Assembly: GCA_937875805.1 (NCBI GenBank) | Contig: CALFHG010000340.1 | Span: 1 to 6,601, forward strand | DNA length: 6,601 nucleotides | Reading direction: 5' to 3' | Source of the DNA: an uncultured Nitrosopumilaceae archaeon | GTDB lineage: Archaea > Thermoproteota > Nitrososphaeria > Nitrososphaerales > Nitrosopumilaceae | Shown here: positions 1 to 4,979 of the stretch, one piece after another | Layout: the number at the start of each line of letters is the position of its first letter | Position numbering within the stretch: position 1 is the first letter of the stretch | Made by a program: the position numbers and the translations under genes | Notes under the pieces: generated by a model | The model's input: the letters and a program-made list of their open reading frames with translations, nothing else | What the model was told of the DNA's origin: nothing | The model's database searches: none

Positions 1-808
1 TGTTGCAACCACTATTGCAAAAGGTATAGTCAGCCCTGATGACATTACTGTCTACATGATTGTGGGTGGATTGGCAGGTGCGATTGGCTGGAGTACTTTG
101 TGTACTTATTTTGGATTACCTATTTCAAACAGCCATTCTTTAGTTGGAGGAATTATGGGGGCAGGTATTGCAGGATTAGGATTTGAAAAATTAGTTTATG
201 GTGGTTTGACCAAAGTCTTTGCAGGAATTGTAATTGCCCCAATAGGTGGAATAATCTTTGGTCTTCTATTAACGACATTAATAATTACAATATTTGCAAG
301 TAAACGTCCTGGACCTGTAAACAAAACTTTTGGTAAATTACAAATTATTTCATCAGCCTGGTTTGCTTTAACACACGGAGCAAATGATGGACAAAAAACC
401 ATGGGAATAATCGTATTAATTTTATTTTCTGCAGGAATGATTCCTGAACTTGAGATGCCATTATGGGTAATTTTTGCTGCAGCAACTGCTATGGGGTTGG
501 GCACTTTCTTTGGTGGGTACAAAGTAATCAAAACACTTGGATTTAAAATCACAAAACTCAGGCCATATCAGGGATTTGCAGCAGAAACTGGTGGTGGTTT
601 AATGCTTGCAATATTTGCAATATTTGGCATTCCTGCTAGTACAACACATGCAATTACTGGAACTATTATGGGTGCAGGTGCTGCACGCAGAAAACGTGCT
701 GTGAGATGGAAGGTTAGTAGACAAATTGTATTTTCCTGGATAATTACAATCCCTGGTGCTGCAGCAATGGGAATTGGATTTACATATCTTATTCACTTGT
801 TTGTTTGA
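1..808 (+). CDS. pit: PiT-family inorganic phosphate permease, 3' part (5' end outside window)
   Basis: Membrane permease that takes up inorganic phosphate, in this family coupled to H+ or Na+. The open frame runs from base 2 without a start, so the ATG at 56 is internal; 268 residues are visible and the N-terminal part with the first GAND motif is missing. The inverted-repeat signature of the family is clear: GLPISNSH (from base 113) and its second copy GIPASTTH (from base 626), plus the second GANDGQ motif (GAND at bases 377-388). The rest is hydrophobic helices ending in a short tail at TGA 806-808. It lies 53 bases upstream of the SbtA-family gene on the same strand. Family members are known to let arsenate in, which matters given the arsenic genes at 2240-3676. 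Family assignment is firm. Whether it moves phosphate, or sulfate as some relatives do, is not decided by sequence, though phosphate is by far the likelier. Confidence 0.93.
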   Translation, partial: VATTIAKGIVSPDDITVYMIVGGLAGAIGWSTLCTYFGLPISNSHSLVGGIMGAGIAGLGFEKLVYGGLTKVFAGIVIAPIGGIIFGLLLTTLIITIFASKRPGPVNKTFGKLQIISSAWFALTHGANDGQKTMGIIVLILFSAGMIPELEMPLWVIFAAATAMGLGTFFGGYKVIKTLGFKITKLRPYQGFAAETGGGLMLAIFAIFGIPASTTHAITGTIMGAGAARRKRAVRWKVSRQIVFSWIITIPGAAAMGIGFTYLIHLFV

Positions 809-861
809 TAATCAATAATACCTTGGTTTTTATTTCAGCAAAATTTTTTTGAAATATTCAA
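809..861 (+). promoter_or_regulatory. Short spacer with probable terminator and promoter elements before the SbtA-family gene
   Basis: AT-rich 53-base gap. A TTTTTATTT stretch at 827-835 lies about 30 bases before the ATG at 862, a fair position for an archaeal TATA box giving a nearly leaderless transcript, and no GGTG-like ribosome-binding site precedes the ATG. T5 and T7 runs (827-831 and 844-850) could also end the phosphate-permease transcript, since archaeal termination uses T-tracts. Both roles are inferred from position and composition only. Confidence 0.35.
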
Positions 862-1944
862 ATGGAAATATTACAATTAATTCAATCTAATTTACTCACT
901 CCGATAATTCTCTTTTTCCTATTTGGAATTATTGCAGCTAGAATAAAATCTGATTTGAAAATCCCTGAAGCAATTTCAGAATTCTTACCAATCTATCTTC
1001 TTGCAGCAATAGGCCTTCATGGTGGAATTGAGATGAGAAATACTGGATTTGAAAACATGTTGATTCCAATGTTAGTTGCAATCGGATTATCTTTGTTAAT
1101 GACATTAAATCACTATCAAATTTTACGTAGATTAGGAAAATTCAATATTTTTGATTCATATGCATTAGCATCAACATATGGTGCAGTAGGGGCTGTTACA
1201 TTTTCAGTTGGTTTGTCATTCTTAAAGAATCAAGGTGTGACATCTGAAGGATATCTTGCAGCAATTTTGGCTGTTTTAGAACCTGTTGCTTTCATTTTAG
1301 CAATATTTTTGACAAACATGGCAGTTTCAAAACAAATTCGTCAGAAAAAAAAATCATTCACTAAAGGTGATGCCTCAGATCTTGATATGGGCATTCAAGA
1401 AACAAAAACAAAACTTTCTCAAGTTTTACATGAATCTGTAACTGGCAAGGCAATAGTTATTCTTCTTGGAAGTATTGTGATAGGTTATATTATTGGAGAA
1501 TCTGGATTTGATTCTATCAAAATAGTCTTTGATGAAATGTTTACTGGAGCTATTGTAATTTTTATGATTGAAATGGGTATTATTGCTGGTCAAAGATTAG
1601 GTGATGTTAAAAAAGTTGGAATTTTCCTTATAGCATTTGCTGTAATCATGCCAACTTTCAATGGTATAGTGGGAGTATTGGTAGCTACAGTCATGGGTTT
1701 GAGCCTAGGTGGGTCAGTAATGTTTGGATTGTTATTAGCAAGTGCCTCATTTATTGCAGCCCCTGCAGTTTTACGTCATGCAATTCCACAAGCAAATCCT
1801 AGTCTTTACATTACATCTGCTTTAGGCATTACATTCCCATACAACATTATTGTTTTACTTCCAATCATGTTTGCTGTTTCAACTTTAGTTCATGGTGACG
1901 GATCGATAGACTTATTCAATTACATCACAAAGGATTGGATATGA
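862..1944 (+). CDS. sbtA: SbtA-family (DUF897) permease, putative sodium-dependent bicarbonate transporter
   Basis: A 360-residue polytopic membrane protein of the SbtA family, whose cyanobacterial members import bicarbonate with Na+. Two hydrophobic halves (about residues 10-155 and 195-345) are joined by a charged cytosolic loop (about 155-195, with a KKK run), the layout of SbtA. Family landmarks are an IPEAIS segment near 34-39, GLHGG near 51-55, YGAVGAVTF near 106-114 in the first half, and SASFIAAPA near 294-302 followed by LRHAIPQANPS in the second half. Cyanobacterial SbtA, as I recall it, has SSSDISGPP where this protein has SASFIAAPA, so the anion/Na+ site differs and the substrate is uncertain. 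Start at ATG 862 has no ribosome-binding site and may be leaderless. The stop overlaps the next gene's ATG (ATGA), which encodes an SbtB/PII-like protein, strongly supporting the assignment. In an archaeon using bicarbonate-dependent acyl-CoA carboxylases, bicarbonate uptake is a sensible role. Confidence 0.82.
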   Translation: MEILQLIQSNLLTPIILFFLFGIIAARIKSDLKIPEAISEFLPIYLLAAIGLHGGIEMRNTGFENMLIPMLVAIGLSLLMTLNHYQILRRLGKFNIFDSYALASTYGAVGAVTFSVGLSFLKNQGVTSEGYLAAILAVLEPVAFILAIFLTNMAVSKQIRQKKKSFTKGDASDLDMGIQETKTKLSQVLHESVTGKAIVILLGSIVIGYIIGESGFDSIKIVFDEMFTGAIVIFMIEMGIIAGQRLGDVKKVGIFLIAFAVIMPTFNGIVGVLVATVMGLSLGGSVMFGLLLASASFIAAPAVLRHAIPQANPSLYITSALGITFPYNIIVLLPIMFAVSTLVHGDGSIDLFNYITKDWI

Positions 1945-2243
1945 AACTCTACACTGTAAAATTACTAACTATTACTTGTGAAATTCTTGCGCAAAAAAAT
2001 ATTATCGAAATTTTAAACAAACATGAAATTAATGCCTATACAACTTATGAAGTAGATGGAAATGGTGCACGTGGAATCCGTGGTCAAGGATTTAAAAATG
2101 AAAAAAATGTCAAAGTTGAAGTTATCTTGCGTGAGGAAAAATTACAAGATATAGTTGAAGAAATCTCAAGAACAATGTTTGCTAATTTTGCTATAATTGT
2201 ATATGTTAGTGATGTTAGTGTAGTCAGAACTGAAAAATTCTAA
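1941..2243 (+). CDS. SbtB-like PII-family small signalling protein
   Basis: A 100-residue protein of the PII-like (ferredoxin-like fold, trimeric) group, most like SbtB, the nucleotide-binding partner that gates SbtA in cyanobacteria. Visible features are a beta strand at 3-12, a helix at 14-27, a glycine/arginine-rich T-loop region GNGARGIRGQG (40-50) with R44 and R47 where SbtB has two nucleotide-contacting arginines, strand NVKVEV (56-61), a helix at 65-79, and a final strand AIIVYVSDV leading to VVRTEKF at the C-terminus. It ends there and lacks the C-terminal CGPDGC-type redox loop known from Synechocystis SbtB. I chose ATG 1941, which forms an ATGA overlap with the permease stop, over a TTG at 1935; a weak AAAGGA at 1929-1934 may serve as ribosome-binding site. 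Translational coupling with the permease implies the two act together. The ligand (cAMP, ATP/ADP or other) cannot be read from sequence. Confidence 0.78.
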   Translation: MKLYTVKLLTITCEILAQKNIIEILNKHEINAYTTYEVDGNGARGIRGQGFKNEKNVKVEVILREEKLQDIVEEISRTMFANFAIIVYVSDVSVVRTEKF

Positions 2244-2539
2244 CAACATTTATCGTCTGAACATAAAACTGGAATTTTTTTACTAGTTTTTGTAACATTT
2301 GATATTAATTCTGATAATTGATTGTTTGATATTGTATACATTGCTTTTTTCCCCTCATCCCTTGATTTAACAATCCCACATTTTTTTAATGTCTTTAGAT
2401 GGTGGGAGACTAGTGGTTGATCTTTTTTTAATTTTTTAACAAAATCATTTACACAGAGTTCTTTATTTTTTTGTAATAATTCTAAAATTTCAAAACGTGT
2501 TTCATTACAAATACATTTTAAAAGACTGACTCCATTCAT
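2240..2539 (-). CDS. arsR: ArsR/SmtB-family winged-helix repressor, probable arsenite sensor
   Basis: A 99-residue DNA-binding repressor of the ArsR/SmtB family, expected to leave its operator when As(III) binds. Residues 12-25 (NETRFEILELLQKN) form the first helices; ELCVNDFVKKL (27-37) and QPLVSHHLKTLKKCGIV (41-57) are the helix-turn-helix with the typical SHHLK recognition helix, followed by the wing (R60-Y68). Of the classic ELCVCDLC metal motif only C29 is kept. Other cysteines are C9, C11, C54 and a C-terminal CX4CC cluster (C93, C98, C99), which could form the arsenite site as in ArsR proteins with C-terminal sites. It is divergent from arsC with 46 bases between start codons, so autoregulation together with control of arsC is likely. 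Its TAG stop overlaps the TAA of the SbtB-like gene on the opposite strand (CTAA at 2240-2243). The ATG at 2539 has little room for a leader. Arsenic rather than another thiophilic metal is inferred from arsC. Confidence 0.85.
   Translation of the reverse strand: MNGVSLLKCICNETRFEILELLQKNKELCVNDFVKKLKKDQPLVSHHLKTLKKCGIVKSRDEGKKAMYTISNNQLSELISNVTKTSKKIPVLCSDDKCC
2275..2281 (+). terminator. Candidate T-tract terminator for the sbtA/sbtB-like transcript, inside arsR
   Basis: A run of seven T on the plus strand starts 32 bases after the SbtB-like stop codon. Archaeal transcription can end at such tracts without a hairpin. Further plus-strand T runs follow at 2345-2350, 2381-2387, 2423-2429 and 2432-2437. 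All lie antisense to arsR, where they encode lysines, so they may be only codon bias. Confidence 0.3.
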
Positions 2540-2550
2540 ATCAATTTAAA

Positions 2551-2559
2551 TTTATATAA
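2551..2559 (+). promoter_or_regulatory. Probable TATA box of the arsC-aquaporin operon
   Basis: TTTATATAA, part of the perfect 10-base palindrome TTTATATAAA (2551-2560), is centred about 30 bases before the arsC ATG at 2586. That places transcription start near 2580, giving a leader of only a few bases. The palindrome also lies at the middle of the 46-base divergent gap and could be covered by ArsR when repressed. Assigned from position and composition. Confidence 0.55.
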
Positions 2560-2562
2560 ACT

Positions 2563-2570
2563 AATATTTA
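2563..2570 (-). promoter_or_regulatory. Probable TATA box of arsR
   Basis: Read on the minus strand this is TAAATATT, about 27 bases before the arsR ATG at 2539, the distance expected for a leaderless archaeal transcript. It sits immediately beside the arsC TATA box, so the two promoters overlap back to back and one bound repressor could block both. A weak dyad (TAAAT at 2547-2551 against ATTTA at 2566-2570) spans both boxes and may be the operator, but AT richness makes such matches common. Confidence 0.42.
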
Positions 2571-2576
2571 TGTGAC

Positions 2577-2580
2577 GGTG
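2577..2580 (+). promoter_or_regulatory. Ribosome-binding site of arsC (GGTG)
   Basis: GGTG, complementary to the CACC near the archaeal 16S rRNA 3' end, lies 5 bases before the ATG at 2586 and supports that start. If transcription starts near 2580 it may be absent from the message, so the promoter and this site cannot both be taken for granted. Confidence 0.4.
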
Positions 2581-2585
2581 TAGAT

Positions 2586-2987
2586 ATGCCTGAAAATGTG
2601 CTGTTTGTGTGCGTAGAAAATGCTGGTAGAAGCCAAATGGCTGAAGCATTTTTTAGAAAATTTGCCTCAAAACAATTCAATGTTTCAAGTGCAGGTACTA
2701 TCCCTTCATTAAAACTTAATCCAATTGTAATTCAGGTAATGAAAGAAATTGGAATTGACCTGACTGATCAACTACCAAAATTATTGTCTGATGATATGGT
2801 GGAATATTCATCTAATGTCATTAACATGGGATGTATGGATAAAGAATCTTGTCCATTATTGTTTGTAAAAGATACCATTGATTGGAATATCTCTGATCCA
2901 AAAGAAAAATCACTTGAAGAAGTTAGAATAATTCGTGATGAAATAAAATCTGAAGTAATGAATCTAATCAAAACTCTTGAGGTCTAA
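2586..2987 (+). CDS. arsC: Arsenate reductase, thioredoxin-type (low-molecular-weight phosphatase fold)
   Basis: A 133-residue cytosolic enzyme that reduces arsenate to arsenite through a cascade of three cysteines, normally recycled by thioredoxin. The phosphatase-type P-loop is C9-V-E-N-A-G-R15-S16-Q17, matching the CX5RS signature followed by MAEAF. The two further redox cysteines are C83 and C89 (GCMDKESCP), and the general-acid Asp is D104 in SDP (DWNISDPK). Length fits the family (about 130-140). Spacing of the second pair is CX5C, as in many members of the pI258/B. subtilis type or one residue shorter, so the disulfide relay should work. Plain low-molecular-weight tyrosine phosphatases lack C83 and C89, which argues against that alternative. 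The gene diverges from arsR and is followed 5 bases later by an aquaporin-family gene, which fits an arsenic operon. Start at ATG 2586 has GGTG at 2577-2580. Confidence 0.92.
   Translation: MPENVLFVCVENAGRSQMAEAFFRKFASKQFNVSSAGTIPSLKLNPIVIQVMKEIGIDLTDQLPKLLSDDMVEYSSNVINMGCMDKESCPLLFVKDTIDWNISDPKEKSLEEVRIIRDEIKSEVMNLIKTLEV
2979..2983 (+). promoter_or_regulatory. Ribosome-binding site of the aquaporin gene (GAGGT)
   Basis: GAGGT inside the last codons of arsC lies 9 bases before the ATG at 2993. It fits the archaeal anti-Shine-Dalgarno sequence, fixes the start and shows that the channel is translated from the arsC message. Confidence 0.65.
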
Positions 2988-2992
2988 CGTAA

Positions 2993-3676
2993 ATGACGTA
3001 TTCCAATTTACAAATTTTTACAGTAGAACTAATTGGCACATTTATTCTGGTAGTTTTTGCAACTGGTTCCATTGTTTATGACTATGAGGTGTTTGATGGA
3101 AAATTAGGTATTCCATTTGCTGCTTTAGCCCCCTTTATTGCATTGTTAATTGGTGTTTACTCTTTTGGAAAAATATCTTTGGCACATTTCAATCCTGCAG
3201 TAACTATAGGATATTACATCACTGGACATATTTCAAAAACCCAAGTGTTGTATTATTTTGTTGCAGAAATTATTGGAGCCATTTTAGGTTCTATGTTTGT
3301 ATTGCGATTCATTGGAGATGGGGTAAGTCTTGGAGCAAATGCTCCAAATTATGATTTTTCAATCCTGTTGATTTTTCCAGTTGAGGTATTAGCTTCTGTG
3401 ATGTTGATGGGTGTCATATTTTATGTTGTATATACAAAAGGTCTGAGAGGATTTAGTGGTGTTGCAATTGGTGGCATTGTTGGATTGGATATCTTATTTT
3501 TAGCTTTTATCTCTGGGGCCTCGATGAATCCTGCTAGAGCACTAGCTCCTGCATTATTATCTGGCACTTTTGAGAATCTTTGGCTATATTGGACTGCTCC
3601 TTTTGTTGGAACTAGTATGGCTGCTTTTCTATTCAGGAAGAAATTTCAAGCACAAAGAGCAACAAATTACGAATAA
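2993..3676 (+). CDS. Aquaporin/MIP-family channel, probable metalloid (arsenite) channel
   Basis: A 227-residue membrane channel of the major intrinsic protein family with about six helices and both half-helix motifs: HFNPAV (NPA at 67-69) and SMNPAR (NPA at 179-181, R182 of the selectivity filter). Counting from the NPA motifs as in AqpZ and GlpF, the other filter positions fall at P47 or F48, I167 and A176, so the His typical of water-specific aquaporins is missing and the pore may admit larger neutral solutes. The length is that of bacterial AqpZ rather than of longer GlpF. The gene starts 5 bases after arsC with a GAGGT site inside arsC, so the two are co-transcribed. In Sinorhizobium meliloti an aquaglyceroporin (AqpS) next to arsC lets arsenite leave the cell down its gradient. 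The same role is inferred here from context; glycerol, ammonia or water transport are alternatives. Confidence 0.85.
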   Translation: MTYSNLQIFTVELIGTFILVVFATGSIVYDYEVFDGKLGIPFAALAPFIALLIGVYSFGKISLAHFNPAVTIGYYITGHISKTQVLYYFVAEIIGAILGSMFVLRFIGDGVSLGANAPNYDFSILLIFPVEVLASVMLMGVIFYVVYTKGLRGFSGVAIGGIVGLDILFLAFISGASMNPARALAPALLSGTFENLWLYWTAPFVGTSMAAFLFRKKFQAQRATNYE

Positions 3677-3698
3677 TAATGACCCAAAATACCCTTGA

Positions 3699-4979
3699 AT
3701 GATGTCTGAATCTAAGAAATTATTTAATCTTGCAAAACAGGTAATTCCCTCAGGTGTTAACAGTCCTGTTAGGTATTTTGAGCCTTATCCGTTTTTTACA
3801 AAAAAAGCAGATGGGGCATACATTTGGGATGCAGACAATAATCGTTTAATTGATTTTTGTAATGGTTATGGTGCATTACTTTTAGGACATAGAAGAAAAG
3901 AAATTATTTCATCTGTTACAAAACAACTCTCAAAAGGAACTCTTTATTGTACTCCGACTGAATCTGAAACAGAACTATCAAAATTGATCATTGGAAATTT
4001 TCCATCCATTGACAAAGTACGATTAATGAATACTGGTGGCGAGGCCACTATGACTGCAATTAGACTTGCTCGTGGATTTACAAAAAAGAAAAAAATAATA
4101 AAATTTGAAGGGTGTTATCATGGTGCACATGATTCTGTTTTAGTGAAAGCAGGATCTGGTTCTGCACATAATGGAATTTCTATTTCTGAGGGTGGATTAG
4201 ATGAGGTTTCAAAAAATACTTTGGTTGTAGAATATAATAATATTGAAGACTTGCAAAAAACAATTCAGAAAAATAAAGATATTGCAGGAGTTATTGTGGA
4301 ACCAATTTTGGCAAACATGGGTTTAATTTTACCTGAAAAGAATTTTTTATCTGATTTACGAAAAATTACTAAAGAAAATAACATCCAATTAATTTTTGAT
4401 GAAGTGGTTACTGGTTTTAGAGTTGCACCCGGTGGAGCACAAGAACATTTTGGAATTAAACCTGATATTACTACACTGGCCAAAGCTTTGAGTAATGGTT
4501 TTACAATATCGGCAGTTGGTGGTAAAAAAGAGATTATGGATTTACTTTCTCCTGGAGGTAAAGTATATCAGGCAAGTACATTTGCCGGTAATCCAATATC
4601 TGTTAGTGCTGCTATTAGTTCAATTAAGACAATAAACAAACTCAAAAACAAACTTTATTCAAAACTTGAAAGATTCAACCTGTTATTTTCTACAGCACTT
4701 GATGATATGGCAACTGATATGAAAATCCCTCACCAAATCAATTTTACAGCCTCTATGTTTCAGATTTTCTTTACAAACAAACCTGTCACAAACTATGAGA
4801 CATCAAAAAATGCAAATGCCAAAAAATTTCAAAAACTATTTCAAATTTTGTTAAAAAATAAAGTGTTCATTGCCCCATCACAGTTTGAAGTTGTATTTCT
4901 ATCTGATGCTCATACAGAAAATGATCTAAACAAAACACTTGATGCATATCATACTGCATTAAAATCGGTGAAAAATTGA
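3699..4979 (+). CDS. hemL: Glutamate-1-semialdehyde 2,1-aminomutase
   Basis: A 426-residue PLP enzyme of the class-III aminotransferase fold that turns glutamate-1-semialdehyde into 5-aminolevulinate, the first committed C5-pathway precursor of tetrapyrroles. N-terminal IPSGVNSPVR (16-25) is the hallmark of HemL; further motifs are NTGGEATMTAIRLARG (111-126), the GCYHGAHD segment (138-145), FDEVVTGFR (233-241, D234 binding the pyridine nitrogen), TLAKALSNG with the Schiff-base lysine K262, and STFAGNP (293-299). Length matches the family. Two consecutive ATGs (3699 and 3702) are possible starts; no GGTG-like site precedes either. The gap from the aquaporin stop is only 22 bases with no clear terminator, so read-through from the arsenic operon is possible. 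Its TGA overlaps the TTG start of hemC. It would need glutamyl-tRNA reductase (hemA), which is not in the window. Confidence 0.94.
   Translation: MMSESKKLFNLAKQVIPSGVNSPVRYFEPYPFFTKKADGAYIWDADNNRLIDFCNGYGALLLGHRRKEIISSVTKQLSKGTLYCTPTESETELSKLIIGNFPSIDKVRLMNTGGEATMTAIRLARGFTKKKKIIKFEGCYHGAHDSVLVKAGSGSAHNGISISEGGLDEVSKNTLVVEYNNIEDLQKTIQKNKDIAGVIVEPILANMGLILPEKNFLSDLRKITKENNIQLIFDEVVTGFRVAPGGAQEHFGIKPDITTLAKALSNGFTISAVGGKKEIMDLLSPGGKVYQASTFAGNPISVSAAISSIKTINKLKNKLYSKLERFNLLFSTALDDMATDMKIPHQINFTASMFQIFFTNKPVTNYETSKNANAKKFQKLFQILLKNKVFIAPSQFEVVFLSDAHTENDLNKTLDAYHTALKSVKN
4967..4971 (+). promoter_or_regulatory. Ribosome-binding site deciding the TTG start of hemC (GGTGA)
   Basis: GGTGA, a full match to the archaeal Shine-Dalgarno core, lies 4 bases before the TTG at 4976, within the end of hemL. 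No ATG or GTG is available near the conserved HemC N-terminus, so this site is the main support for TTG initiation. Confidence 0.7.

Noticed and set aside
56..58. ATG at 56 as the real start of the phosphate permease
   Set aside because: The frame stays open to base 2 with permease-like residues upstream, and the first GAND half of the family is otherwise missing, so the gene is cut by the window edge.
196..552. 118-codon minus-strand open frame inside the phosphate permease
   Set aside because: It is antisense to well-conserved PiT motifs, shows no recognisable domain, and has no promoter or ribosome-binding site of its own.
1935..1940. TTG at 1935 as start of the SbtB-like protein
   Set aside because: An ATG two codons later forms a standard ATGA overlap, and the extra two residues match nothing conserved.
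2545..2570. AT-rich palindromic stretch as a replication origin or attachment site
   Set aside because: It is short, sits exactly between two divergent starts and is fully explained by TATA boxes; no origin repeats or tRNA gene are nearby.
2586..2987. Protein-tyrosine phosphatase instead of arsenate reductase
   Set aside because: The additional cysteines C83 and C89 and the arsR and aquaporin neighbours fit arsenate reductase and are not expected in a simple phosphatase.
4265..4483. 72-codon minus-strand open frame inside hemL
   Set aside because: It is the complement of the conserved FDEVVTGFR region of hemL, with no independent evidence.
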